Counted from the stretch's first letter, positions 38,562 through 49,906 are shown. The stretch: 64,000 bases of DNA from Jiangella sp. DSM 45060 (GCF_900105175.1 NZ_LT629771.1:1798001-1862000), one strand, 5' to 3'. Numbers and translations are program-made. Notes: a model not told the origin generated them from the letters alone.

Positions 38562-38604
38562 GGGCCGACCGTACTCCCGGGGGCGTGTGACGGGCCGGGT
38601 GACG

Positions 38605-39066
38605 TCAGGCGCCGGCGTAGTCGTGCTGGCGCCAGGCCTCGTAGACGGCGACCGCGGCCGAGTTCGACAGGTTGAGCGAGCGCCGTCCGGCCAGCATCGG
38701 GATGCGGACGAGGCCGGTGATCCGCTCGTCGTCGAGCACCTCGGACGGCAGGCCGGTCGGCTCCGGGCCGAACAGCAGCACGTCGCCGGCCTGGTAGGCG
38801 ACGTCGCTGTGCCTGGTGGTGCCGGTGGTGGCGAACGCGTAGACGTGCTCGGGGTTGATCGCCGTCCACGCTGCCGGGAGGTCGTCGTGCACCGTCACGT
38901 TGGCGAGGTCGTGGTAGTCGAGGCCGGCCCGGCGCAGCTTGGCGTCGTCGAGGTCGAAGCCGAGTGGGCGGATCAGGTGCAGGTGGGCGCCGGTGGCCGC
39001 GACCATGCGGATGGCGTTGCCGGTGTTCGGCGGGATGCGCGGCTCGTAGAAGACGACGTGGAACAC
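38605..39066 (-). CDS. trmL: tRNA (cytidine(34)-2'-O)-methyltransferase, TrmL type
   Basis: SPOUT methyltransferase of 153 residues that modifies the wobble base of leucine tRNAs. Knot motifs: PRIPPNTGNAIRMVAATGAH, LIRPLGFDLDDAKLRRAGLDY split in the middle, LLFGPEPTGLPSEVL and IPMLAGRRSLNLSNSAAVAVYEA. Length normal. GTG 39066; no clear ribosome binding site, start chosen from alignment with FHVVFYEPRIPPN-type N-termini. It sits between the GlxA regulator and the decarboxylase on the same strand. Confidence 0.93.
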   Translation of the reverse strand: MFHVVFYEPRIPPNTGNAIRMVAATGAHLHLIRPLGFDLDDAKLRRAGLDYHDLANVTVHDDLPAAWTAINPEHVYAFATTGTTRHSDVAYQAGDVLLFGPEPTGLPSEVLDDERITGLVRIPMLAGRRSLNLSNSAAVAVYEAWRQHDYAGA

Positions 39067-39079
39067 GAGGTGGACGATC

Positions 39080-40036
39080 TCACGACCGGAACGTGCGGCG
39101 GTAGCCGGACGGCGACACGCCGAGGCCGGCGCGCAGGTGCTGGCGCAGCGAGGCGGCCGTGCCGAAGCCGCTCCGCCGGGCCACCTCGTCGACGGCGAGG
39201 TCGCTGTCCTCGAGCAGGTGGCGGGCGCGGTCGACGCGCTGCTGGATCAGCCACTGGCCGGGGCTGACGCCGACCTCCTGGCGGAACCGGCGGGTGAACG
39301 TGCGCACGCTCATCGCCTGCCGTCCGGCGAGGTCACCGAGGGTGAGCGGCTGGTCGAGGTGTGCCAGCGCCCAGGCACGGGCGTCCGCCGTCGTGGCGGC
39401 GGCCGGTTCGGGGACCGGCTGGTCGACGTACTGGGCCTGGCCGCCGTCGCGCCACGGCGGGACGACGCAGCGGCGGGCCGCACGGTTGGCGACGGCGGTG
39501 CCGAAGTCGCGGCGGACGATGTGCAGGCACAGGTCGATGCCGGCCGCGACCCCCGCGGAGGTCAGGATGTCGCCGTCGTCCACGAACAGGACGTCGGGGT
39601 CGAGCTTGACCTGCGGGAACAGCTCGGCGAACCGCCCGGAGCTGCGCCAGTGCGTCGTCGCCGGGCGACCGTCGAGCAGGCCGGCGGCGGCCAGCGCGAA
39701 CGCGCCGGTGCAGATCGAGACGATGCGTTTCGTCCCGATCGTCCCGAACGCGGCGCTCAGGTCCGCGGGCAACGTCCCCTCGCGGGAGATGCTGGTCGTC
39801 TCGTACGACGCGGGCACGACGACGGTGTCGGCCGCGGCGAGCGCCTCCTGGCCGTGCCTGACGACGACCTCGAAGTCGGCCTCGGTGCGGACGGTTCCCG
39901 GCTCGAGGCCGCATGTGCGCACGTCGTACAGCGCGCGTCCGTCGGCCGTCCTCGCCGCGCCGAAGATGCGGGCCGGGATCGACAGCTCGAACGGGATCAC
40001 GCCGTGCCGGGCCAGCACGACCACGCGATGCGTCAT
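39080..40036 (-). CDS. GlxA-family AraC regulator with DJ-1/PfpI domain
   Basis: Regulator of 318 residues: N-terminal class I glutamine amidotransferase-like (DJ-1/PfpI) domain about 5-170 with the elbow VSICTGAFALAAAGLL, and C-terminal AraC domain about 215-315 (LTLGDLAGRQAMSVRTFTRR, then DEVARRSGFGTAASLRQHLR). The amidotransferase part is a ligand sensor in this family. AAAGGA precedes the ATG. Divergent from an MFS transporter with 70 bases between, so it probably controls that gene. Confidence 0.92.
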   Translation of the reverse strand: MTHRVVVLARHGVIPFELSIPARIFGAARTADGRALYDVRTCGLEPGTVRTEADFEVVVRHGQEALAAADTVVVPASYETTSISREGTLPADLSAAFGTIGTKRIVSICTGAFALAAAGLLDGRPATTHWRSSGRFAELFPQVKLDPDVLFVDDGDILTSAGVAAGIDLCLHIVRRDFGTAVANRAARRCVVPPWRDGGQAQYVDQPVPEPAAATTADARAWALAHLDQPLTLGDLAGRQAMSVRTFTRRFRQEVGVSPGQWLIQQRVDRARHLLEDSDLAVDEVARRSGFGTAASLRQHLRAGLGVSPSGYRRTFRS

Positions 40037-40106
40037 GGCCGGATCCTTTCACAGAGTGGCTGTCGGGCCACTGGTGGCACGGGCTCCCGTACCGGAGGAT
40101 CGTCGG

Positions 40107-41507
40107 GTGACGCAGACCGTGGCCGCCCGCCCGACGTCCCGGCGTTCTCCCGGCCGCGTGCATCGCGCCTGGTGGGTGGCGCTCGTCGCGTTCATCGCGC
40201 TGGTAGGTGCGGCCGCCTTCCGGGCGACGCCGAGCGTCATGATCGAGCCGTTCCGCGACGAGTTCGGCTGGTCGCACGGCACCATCTCGTTCGCGATCTC
40301 CGTCAACATCATGCTGTACGGCCTGACGTCGCCGTTCGCGGCCGCGCTGATGGAGCGGTTCGGCATGCGCCGGGTCGTGGCCTGTGCGTTGTCGCTGGTG
40401 TCGGTGGGAAGCGGGCTGACGGTCCTCATGACGGCGAGCTGGCAGCTGGTGCTCTGCTGGGGCCTGCTGGTCGGCCTCGGGACCGGCTCGATGGCCCTCG
40501 CCTTCGTCGCCACCGTCACCGACCGCTGGTTCGTCGCCCGGCGTGGCCTCGTGTCCGGCATCCTCACCGCCGGGACCGCCACCGGGCAGCTCGTCTTCCT
40601 GCCGCTGCTGGCCGTCCTCGTCTCCGACCACGGGTGGCGGCCGGCTTCGCTGCTGGTCAGCGGGGTGGCGCTGGCTGCGGTGCCGCTGATCTGGTTCCTC
40701 CTCCGCGACCATCCCGCCGACGTGGGGCTGCTCCCGTACGGCGCGCCCGCTCCCAGCCCCGGCGTCGCACCTACCCCCGCATCGTCCGCCGCCATCACGT
40801 CCGCCCCGTCCGCCGCGCCGTCGCCCGTCGCTCCGTCCTCGGCGTCGCCCGTCACTCCGGCCGCGGCCTCGCCGGCACCGGGAGCGGGCCGCCGGGCGAT
40901 CACCGCCCTGACGACGGCCGCGCGCACCAAGGCGTTCTGGCTGCTGGCCGGCACCTTCGCCATCTGTGGTGCGTCGACGAACGGCCTCGTCGGCACGCAC
41001 TTCGTCCCCGCGGCGCACGATCACGGCATGCCGGTCACGACGGCCGCGGGACTGCTCGCGGTCATCGGCATCTTCGACCTCATCGGCACCGTCGCCTCCG
41101 GCTGGCTGACGGACCGCTTCGATCCGCGGCTGCTGCTCGGCGTGTACTACGCGCTGCGCGGGGTGTCGCTGATGGTGCTGCCGCTGCTGCTGGCCGGCGA
41201 GGTGCACCCGCCGATGCTGTTCTTCATCGTCTTCTACGGCCTCGACTGGGTCGCCACCGTCCCGCCGACGATCGCGCTGTGCCGTGAGCACTTCGGCGCC
41301 TCCGGCCCGATCGTCTTCGGCTGGGTCCTGGCGTCGCACCAGATCGGCGCCGCGCTGGTCGCGTTCGGCGCCGGCCTGACGCGGGACGCGTACGGCAGCT
41401 ACGACCTGGCCTGGATCGGCGCCGGCGCTCTGTGCGCCATGGCCGCCGCCATGGCCCTCGCCATCCGACGTCGCGCCCCTCGTCCGCCCCTATCCGCGAC
41501 CACGTGA
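40107..41507 (+). CDS. MFS transporter (oxalate/formate or monocarboxylate type)
   Basis: Membrane transporter of 466 residues with 12 predicted helices. Opening VHRAWWVALVAFIALVGAA and FRDEFGWSHGTISFAIS are typical of the OFA/MCT-like branch. The central loop (about 215-265) is a long Pro/Ser/Ala-rich stretch, twice the usual length. GTG 40107 is set by GGAGG at 40094-40098, eight bases upstream. Likely regulated by the divergent GlxA regulator. The last bases and stop lie in a segment duplicated at about 41920-42005. Confidence 0.88.
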   Translation: MTQTVAARPTSRRSPGRVHRAWWVALVAFIALVGAAAFRATPSVMIEPFRDEFGWSHGTISFAISVNIMLYGLTSPFAAALMERFGMRRVVACALSLVSVGSGLTVLMTASWQLVLCWGLLVGLGTGSMALAFVATVTDRWFVARRGLVSGILTAGTATGQLVFLPLLAVLVSDHGWRPASLLVSGVALAAVPLIWFLLRDHPADVGLLPYGAPAPSPGVAPTPASSAAITSAPSAAPSPVAPSSASPVTPAAASPAPGAGRRAITALTTAARTKAFWLLAGTFAICGASTNGLVGTHFVPAAHDHGMPVTTAAGLLAVIGIFDLIGTVASGWLTDRFDPRLLLGVYYALRGVSLMVLPLLLAGEVHPPMLFFIVFYGLDWVATVPPTIALCREHFGASGPIVFGWVLASHQIGAALVAFGAGLTRDAYGSYDLAWIGAGALCAMAAAMALAIRRRAPRPPLSATT

Positions 41508-42010
41508 CCCCGCGTTTCCCGTCACTCCACCTCCCGACGACCCGCCTCTCGGACGCGCACCGGCCGCTGCCGCAGCGGCCCCATCACCCGACGACCGCGG
41601 CCTCTCGGGAGCGCCCCGGCCGCTGCCGCAGCCGCCCCATCACCAGACGACTGCGGCCTCTCGGGAGCGCGCCGGCCGCTTACTGCCGCGACCCCGCCAC
41701 CCGACCTCGCGCCGCCGGTCCATCTCTTCCCTCGGCCGCCTGACACGCCGCGGTCTCGTCGCTCCACCACCCCCACGACCGCCGCCTCTCGAAGGGCGCC
41801 GCCGTGGCTACTGCGGCGCCGTCACCCGACGACTGCGGCCTCTCGGGAGCGCCCCGGCCGCTACTGGCGCGACCCCATCACCCGACCTCGCGCCGCCGGT
41901 CCGCACCTTCCCGCGACCGCGTGACCCCGCGTTTCCCGTCGCTCCACCTCCCGACGGCCCGCCTCTCGGACGCGCTCCGGCCGCTACCGCAGCGGCCCCA
42001 TCACTGACGT
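41496..42010. repeat. Compound tandem/direct repeat block
   Basis: About 90 bp ending the MFS gene and running past it (41496-41588, including GTGACCCCGCGTTTCCCGTC) recurs almost unchanged at about 41920-42005. Inside, a shorter unit starting ACCCGACGAC and containing CGGCCTCTCGGGAGCGC occurs at 41586, 41642 (56 bp later) and 41824. The open frames here have no gene-like features. I see no coding or RNA gene in 41508-42066. Confidence 0.8.
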
Positions 42011-42066
42011 CGTGCCAGGCCCCAGCCGCCGAGGCGTTGCTGTGGCCGCCGCCGGACCGGCCGGCC

Positions 42067-43440
42067 TCAGAAACCGTCCGCGCGAACGGCCTCGGCGATG
42101 CGCCGAGTCGCCCGGCTGGCGCGTTGACGGGCGGCGGCCCAGCTGATGCCGTGCCGGTCGGCCGCCGCGCTGCCGCCCGCCTGGCCGGGCGCCGGCGCGT
42201 AGATATCGACCAGCAGTGTCGCGTCCTCCCTGCTGACCGTTCCGTTGCCGACCGCCCACGCGAGCAGGTCGAGCAGCTCCAGGTCCGCCGGTCCGCCCGC
42301 CCGAGCTCGGTCAGACGCTGCCCCACCGCCCTCGGCCGGATGCAGGTACTCGGGGCTCGACGGCGTCTCGTGCCGCTGGTGCGCGAGCTCGTTAACCGTC
42401 AGACGCAGCGTGTCCATGGCGATGTTCGCCGCGACCTTCACCGGCCGCCGCTCGACCGGATACCCCGCGACTACCGTCCACAGCGCCGTCACGGCGGCCT
42501 GCTCGAGGTTGGCCCGCGTGTCGCGCCCGGCGTGCGTCGCGGCGATGCGGACGGCCTTCCCGAGCATGAGCTGGAACACCGACCTCAGCGCGAGCTGGTC
42601 GCCGCGCCGCCCGAGCCGCAACAACGGCATCAGCACCCCGTCGGCGTCGCGCCGAACCGCCGCCTCGAGGTCGCCCAGCGACCGGAGCCCTACCAGCCGC
42701 CAACGCGCGACCGCCGCGTCGGATGCCGGGTCGGCGCAGAGCCGGAGCCACTCGGCGTTCAGTTGCCCGATCAGGCTGTCGTCGCTGCGTCGGGCGGGAC
42801 GGTTCGCACGCGCGGAGCCGGCGTCCTGCCGCACGCCTCGTGCGGCGGCAGGGCGCTCGCCGCGGCCGACGTGGACGCGGTCGTGCCTAGCACTGCTCTG
42901 GGTGCCGTCGTCCTCGGCCTGGACGCAGTTGTGCTCGGCGTCGGTCGGGACGAGTCGCTGCCTGGCCTTCGTCGTGGTCTTGGCGGGGCCGTGCTCGGCG
43001 TCGGCCGGGACGAGTCGCTGCCTGGCCTTCGTCGTGGTCTTGGCGGGGCCGTGCTCGGCGTCGGTCGGGACGAGACGCCGCTCGGCCTGTGCCTCGGCCT
43101 GGGTGTGACCGGCCTCGAACCGGGCACGGCCATGCCCAGACGCTGCCTCGGCTGGGACGAGTCGCTGCCTGGCCTTCGTCGTGGTCTTGGCGGGGCCGTG
43201 CTCGGCGTCGGCCGGGACGAGACGCCGCTCGGCCTGTGCCTCGGCCTGGGTGTGACCGGCCTCGAACCGGGCACGGCCATGCCCAGACGCTGCCTCGGCC
43301 GAGTCGAGACGCAGCCCAGCCGTCGCCTCGGTCTGGGCGCCGTCGCAACCGGCCTCGGCCGTCGACGCATCCCCCTTGGCATGGCTGGCATGCCCGGCGC
43401 GGACCCTCGCGGGCGCTGGGGCAGTGGTGGTTGCGGACAC
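42067..43440 (-). CDS. Sigma-like HTH protein with long repeat region
   Basis: Protein of 457 residues that I do not recognise by name. The N-terminal 240 residues are Ala/Gln/Arg-rich repeats: a 20-residue unit (RLVPADAEHGPAKTTTKARQ) and a 29-residue unit (SGHGRARFEAGHTQAEAQ and neighbours) in a 49-residue superunit. The C-terminal 220 residues are helical and sigma-70-like in pattern: LRSVFQLMLGKAVRIAATHA and NLEQAAVTALWTVV resemble region 2, and a final HTH (GISWAAARQRASRATRRIAEA) resembles region 4. GTG 43440 has GGAGGGAG upstream. It might be a conserved mobile-element or sporulation-linked regulator; function not established. Confidence 0.6.
   Translation of the reverse strand: MSATTTAPAPARVRAGHASHAKGDASTAEAGCDGAQTEATAGLRLDSAEAASGHGRARFEAGHTQAEAQAERRLVPADAEHGPAKTTTKARQRLVPAEAASGHGRARFEAGHTQAEAQAERRLVPTDAEHGPAKTTTKARQRLVPADAEHGPAKTTTKARQRLVPTDAEHNCVQAEDDGTQSSARHDRVHVGRGERPAAARGVRQDAGSARANRPARRSDDSLIGQLNAEWLRLCADPASDAAVARWRLVGLRSLGDLEAAVRRDADGVLMPLLRLGRRGDQLALRSVFQLMLGKAVRIAATHAGRDTRANLEQAAVTALWTVVAGYPVERRPVKVAANIAMDTLRLTVNELAHQRHETPSSPEYLHPAEGGGAASDRARAGGPADLELLDLLAWAVGNGTVSREDATLLVDIYAPAPGQAGGSAAADRHGISWAAARQRASRATRRIAEAVRADGF
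42931..43298. repeat. In-frame 60-bp and 147-bp repeats inside the sigma-like gene
   Basis: GTGCTCGGCGTCGG starts 60-bp units at 42931, 42991 and 43051; a 147-bp superunit repeats from 43051 to 43198. Both periods are multiples of three and the codons stay in frame, so the protein expands without truncation. Confidence 0.85.
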
Positions 43441-43666
43441 GGTGGCTCCCTCCGGGGTGGGACGCCTCCACACTCGCGAACGGCACTTGCCCGGAAACTT
43501 GCCCGAACGCCATGTACGCAGATCACAACGGTTGCCCGACTGCTCCGACCGCTTGCCCAGCGGTCCGTCGGCCGCGCTTGTCCACAGGCTCGTCGGATCC
43601 GCGGAGTTGTCCACATTCCGACGAATCGCCGTTGAGCCGGCCGGCTCAGCGGAGCAGGGTCGAGGC
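43441..43666. promoter_or_regulatory. Divergent control region with DnaA-box-like nonamers
   Basis: Lies between the sigma-like gene and the unknown gene that diverges from it. TTGTCCACA occurs twice in the same orientation (43578-43586 and 43607-43615), matching the GC-rich DnaA box. Four direct TTGCCC heptamer-like copies (43487, 43499, 43532, 43553) precede them. The layout resembles an iteron plus DnaA-box cluster, but no AT-rich unwinding stretch is present. Confidence 0.5.
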
Positions 43667-46078
<2,412 letters not shown>

Positions 46079-46196
46079 CGACGGCTCGCTGGCCGCTGGC
46101 CGCCGCCTGCTGGCCGGTGCGTCGTCAGGCCGGCGACTGTGCCGTCGGCGGGCGGTTGCGCCGCCGGGCGGATGGGCGACTTCCGACGACGGCAGT

Positions 46197-46532
46197 GGCG
46201 ACGCGGCGGGTTTCGGCGGCGACGGTTGGTGGTGCCGGTCGGTGGTGGACGGTCGCGGGGCAGGGGCGACGCGGCGGGGGTCGGCGGAGGTGGACGGTCG
46301 CGGGCAGTGGCGATGCGGCGGGGTTCGGCGGCGACGGTTGGTGGTGCCGGTCGGTGGTGGACAGTCGCGGGGTAGGGGCGACGCGGCGGGGTTCGGCGGT
46401 GGTGGACGGTCGCGGGCAGTGGCGATGCGGCGGGGTTCGGCGGCGACGGTTGGTGGTGCCGGTCGGTGGTGGACGGTCGCGGGGCAGGGGCGACGCGGCG
46501 GGGTTCGGCGGTGGTGGTTGGTGGTGCGGGTC
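46197..46532. repeat. 112-bp tandem repeat, three units
   Basis: GACGGTTGGTGGTGCCGGTC occurs at 46221, 46333 and 46445, exactly 112 bp apart, within longer near-identical units rich in GGTGGTGGACGGTCGCGGG. 112 is not a multiple of three, so the open frames over it are not coding. It fills most of the 580-base gap between the dapB operon and ggt; nothing else is seen there. Confidence 0.85.
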
Positions 46533-46661
46533 GGTCGCGGGCAAGCGCGACGCGGCTGGAGGCGTGACCGGCCGGACGACTGGTGATGACGACCCTCTTC
46601 TCACGGTGATCGAAACCGGGCAAGGTAGGCGGACGGGGGTGAGAGCCGAGGGAGTCGGGTG

Positions 46662-48647
46662 ATGGGTGTGCAGCGGAGCAGACGGACAGCGGCCGCGGTA
46701 CTGGCCGGGGCGATCGCCGTGGCGGGAGCTGGGCTCTTCGCACCCGCGCAGGCGGCCGAGGCCGAACGTTCCGGACCGGCGGAACCGGCTGGGCAGACCG
46801 AGCGCGCCAGGCAGGTCGAGTCGGCAGGACAGGTCGAGACGGCAGGACAGGTCGAGACGACAGGACAGACCGAGCGCGCCGGGCAGCTGGAGCAAGGGGA
46901 GTCCGGGCGACGTCCGTCGCAGCCGGAGAAGCAACCGACGGCGACGGGGTATGGCGGCGCGGTCGCGACCGTCGACGCCGACGCGACGGCGGCCGGGCTG
47001 CACGTGCTGCGCCGGGGCGGGACGGCGGTCGACGCGGCGGTGGCGGCGGCAGCGGCGCTGGGCGTCAGTGAGCCGTTCTCCGCGGGCATCGGCGGCGGTG
47101 GGTTCTTCGTGTACTACGACGCGAGGTCCGGCGAGGTCAGCACGCTCGACGGGCGGGAGAGCGCGCCGGCGACGGCCACCGAGGACCGGTTCATCGACCC
47201 CGCGACCGGCGCGCCGCTGGCGTTCGCCGACGCGCGGGTGAGCGGGCTGTCGGTCGGGACGCCGGGCACGCTGGCCACGTGGGCAGAGGCGCTGGACCGC
47301 TGGGGCCGCTTCGACCTCGCCCGCAACCTGCGTCCCGCCATCGACCTGGCCGAGGACGGGTTCGTGGTCGACGAGACGTTCCGGTCGCAGGTCGCGGCGA
47401 ACGCGGCGATCTTCGCCGACTTCCCGGCGACGGCCGAGCTGTACCTGCCGGCCGGCGCGCCACCCGCCGTCGGCACCGTCCTGCCCAACCCCGACCTCGC
47501 CGACACCTACCGGCAGATCGCCCGCCACGGCATCGACGTCTTCTACGAGGGCCCGATCGCCGGCGAGATCGCGGCCACCGTCCAGGAGCCGCCGGTCCGC
47601 GACGGCGCCACGCGCGTCGTCCGCCCCGGCGACCTGACGACGGACGACCTGGCCGGCTACGAGGTGATCGAGCGTGAACCGACCCTCGTCGACTACCGCG
47701 GCCTGCAGGTCTACGGTATGCCGCCGCCGTCGTCGGGCGGATCGACCGTCGGCGAGGCGCTGAACATCCTCGAGAACTTCGACCTCGGCGCCATGGACGA
47801 GGCGCAGGCGCTGCACCACTACCTCGAGGCGACGGCGCTCGCGTTCGCCGACCGCAACCGCTACGTCGGCGACCCTGACGTCATCGACGTGCCGCTGGAC
47901 GAGCTGCTGTCGCAGGAGTTCGCCGACGAGCGCGCCTGCCTGCTCGACCCCGACGCGGCGGCGCCGAAGCCGGTCGCGCCGGGCGTGCCGGACGGCGACT
48001 ACGGCGACGGCTGCGCGACCGCCGCCGACCCGGCCGCCGTCGCCGACGAGGGCTCCACCACGCACCTGACCACGGCCGACCGCTGGGGCAACGTCGTCGC
48101 GTACACGCTGACGATCGAGCAGACCGGCGGCAGCGGCATCGCCGTCCCCGGCCGCGGCTTCCTGCTCAACAACGAGCTGACCGACTTCAACTTCGCGCCG
48201 ACGCAGGGCAGCGCGCCCGACCCGAACCTGCCCGGCCCGGACAAGCGGCCGCGCTCGTCGATGGCGCCGACGATCGTGCTCGACGAGGACGGCGAACCGC
48301 TGCTGGCGGTCGGCAGCCCCGGCGGCGCGACGATCATCGGAACGGTGCTGCAGACGTTGGTCAACCGCATCGACCTCGGCATGGACCTCCCCAGCGCGCT
48401 CGCCGCCCCGCGACTGTTCCAGCCCAACGCCGTGAACACGTCGGCCGAGAACGCCATCGCCACCGGCCCGCTCGGCGCGATTCTGCGTGACGAGTACGGG
48501 CACTCGCTCGCGGCGACGGCGGAGATCGGCGCCGCGACGGGGATCGAGTTCCTCGGACGGCATCGGCTGCAGGCGGTCGCGGAGCCGGTCCGCCGCGGCG
48601 GCGGCAGCGCCGGCGTACTGCTGCCCATCCGCTGGCCACGCGACTGA
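46662..48647 (+). CDS. ggt: Gamma-glutamyltransferase
   Basis: Secreted N-terminal-nucleophile hydrolase that cleaves gamma-glutamyl bonds (glutathione), 661 residues. Signal peptide about 1-33 (AAAVLAGAIAVAGAG, ending AQAAEA). Residues 35-88 are a linker of Q-V-E/T-E-R repeats (QVESAGQVETAGQVETTGQ). The large subunit follows, then the autocleavage site with catalytic threonine 466 in GSTTHLTTADRWGN; SSMAPTIVL and GSPGGATIIGTVLQ are small-subunit motifs. ATG 46662 has GGAG seven bases upstream. Confidence 0.94.
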   Translation: MGVQRSRRTAAAVLAGAIAVAGAGLFAPAQAAEAERSGPAEPAGQTERARQVESAGQVETAGQVETTGQTERAGQLEQGESGRRPSQPEKQPTATGYGGAVATVDADATAAGLHVLRRGGTAVDAAVAAAAALGVSEPFSAGIGGGGFFVYYDARSGEVSTLDGRESAPATATEDRFIDPATGAPLAFADARVSGLSVGTPGTLATWAEALDRWGRFDLARNLRPAIDLAEDGFVVDETFRSQVAANAAIFADFPATAELYLPAGAPPAVGTVLPNPDLADTYRQIARHGIDVFYEGPIAGEIAATVQEPPVRDGATRVVRPGDLTTDDLAGYEVIEREPTLVDYRGLQVYGMPPPSSGGSTVGEALNILENFDLGAMDEAQALHHYLEATALAFADRNRYVGDPDVIDVPLDELLSQEFADERACLLDPDAAAPKPVAPGVPDGDYGDGCATAADPAAVADEGSTTHLTTADRWGNVVAYTLTIEQTGGSGIAVPGRGFLLNNELTDFNFAPTQGSAPDPNLPGPDKRPRSSMAPTIVLDEDGEPLLAVGSPGGATIIGTVLQTLVNRIDLGMDLPSALAAPRLFQPNAVNTSAENAIATGPLGAILRDEYGHSLAATAEIGAATGIEFLGRHRLQAVAEPVRRGGGSAGVLLPIRWPRD

Positions 48648-48905
48648 CGAGGTTGCATGGCCGGCTCCGACCGGGCGCGGCCGGGCGACGGCGAGCGGCG
48701 CGGGGACGGCGGCGCCGGCTGGGCGGTGCGGCGAGTGGCTGAGCAGCGTGCGGCGCGGCCGGTGAGGGCGGGCGGTGGAGCGGGGTGACGGCTGGCGACG
48801 GCGGATGGAGCGGCCGGCGGCGGCTGGCGAGGTGACGGTGGGCGGGCGATTGGCCGGGGCGGATGGGGTGGGGCGGCGCGGTTGGTGGCGCCGCCCCGCG
48901 TCGGG
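48648..48905. other. Gap between convergent ggt and azlD
   Basis: 258 bases of extremely GC-rich, repetitive sequence (GGCTGGCGACGGCGG-like steps). No gene, hairpin with T-tract or tRNA is visible. Confidence 0.6.
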
Positions 48906-49217
48906 TCAGGTGAGGGCGCGCAGGAGGGCCGTCACGGCGGCGGCGACGATGATGACGACGAGGAAGGACTGGCGGAGGAGCAGGGCGACGACCCCGGCGC
49001 CGACGCCGGCGAGGAGGCGCAGGTCGAGGCCGAGCGAGCCGCCGGAATCGAACAGCTCGACGGCGACGAGGCCGGCCAGCATCGCGACCGGCAGCAGCGT
49101 TGCCACCCGCTGCACGTCGTCGCGCTCGAGGACCGACGACGGCAGCGACACGCCCGCCAGTTTGAGCGCGTAGCAACCGACGGAGGCGACGATCACCGCG
49201 ATCCAGACCCCCGTCAT
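48906..49217 (-). CDS. azlD: AzlD-family branched-chain amino-acid export subunit
   Basis: Small integral membrane protein of 103 residues with four predicted helices; WIAVIVASVGCYALKLAG and LLPVAMLAGLVAVELF are family-like. Works with AzlC in branched-chain amino-acid (or analogue) export. Start at 49217 overlaps the azlC stop as ATGA. Confidence 0.88.
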   Translation of the reverse strand: MTGVWIAVIVASVGCYALKLAGVSLPSSVLERDDVQRVATLLPVAMLAGLVAVELFDSGGSLGLDLRLLAGVGAGVVALLLRQSFLVVIIVAAAVTALLRALT

Positions 49218-49906
49218 CGCGCCGCCTCCGGGCCACGCCGCGGCAGCAGACCGGCCACGACGGCGATCGGCGCGGCGGCGAGCACGGGCACACCGGCCGG
49301 CACCAGCGGGATCAGCGCCGTCGCCACCAACGCCCCGCCGGCCGCGACCCACCGTCCTTCGGCAGAACGCAGCCGCGGCCACAGCAGCGCCAGGAACGCG
49401 GCCGGGATCATCGCGTCCAGCCCGAGCGTCTCCGGCTCACCGATCGCCGACCCACCCACCGCACCCACCAGTGAGCCGGCGTTCCACAGCAGGAACAGCA
49501 GCACGCCAGTGGCCCAGAACGCGTACCGCTGCGCCGTCCGCCCGTCGCGCCCGACCGCCATCGCCGTCGTCTCGTCGATGACCAGGTGCGCCGTCACCAG
49601 CCGGCGCGGCCCGGCCAGCGACCGCCGGCCGAGGATCCGCGTCAGCGGCACCCCGTAGAACGCGTTCCGCACGCCGAGCAGCAGCGCCGTCGGCACGGCC
49701 GCCAGTCCCGCACCGCCGGCGCCGATGACGCCGACCAGCGCGAACTGCGACGCGCCGCTGAACATCACCAGGCTCAGCACCATCGTCTGCCACACGCTGA
49801 GACCGGACGCGACGGAGACGGCGCCGAAGGAGGCGCCGAACGCCGCGGCGTACGCGGCGATGCCGGCGGCATCGCGCCGGATCGCGGAGCGCGATTCGTC
49901 ACTCAT
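49214..49906 (-). CDS. azlC: AzlC-family amino-acid export permease
   Basis: Larger subunit of the AzlCD exporter, 230 residues, about six helices. AAFGASFGAVSVASGLS and MFSGASQFALVGVIGAGG are the AzlC signature. TACTGT ends eight bases before the ATG with no ribosome binding site, so it is probably leaderless; spacing is one base longer than its peers. No Lrp-type regulator is adjacent. Confidence 0.92.
   Translation of the reverse strand: MSDESRSAIRRDAAGIAAYAAAFGASFGAVSVASGLSVWQTMVLSLVMFSGASQFALVGVIGAGGAGLAAVPTALLLGVRNAFYGVPLTRILGRRSLAGPRRLVTAHLVIDETTAMAVGRDGRTAQRYAFWATGVLLFLLWNAGSLVGAVGGSAIGEPETLGLDAMIPAAFLALLWPRLRSAEGRWVAAGGALVATALIPLVPAGVPVLAAAPIAVVAGLLPRRGPEAAR

Noticed and set aside
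42037..43635. A plus-strand frame opposite the sigma-like gene
   Set aside because: The minus-strand frame has a strong ribosome binding site, HTH-like ends and in-frame repeats.
43441..43666. Chromosomal oriC
   Set aside because: Only two DnaA-box-like sites, no AT-rich unwinding region, and no dnaA, dnaN or gyrB nearby.
46125..48563. An 812-codon frame antisense to ggt
   Set aside because: Ends inside a tandem repeat and shows only repeat-derived and shadow sequence; ggt is unambiguous on the plus strand.
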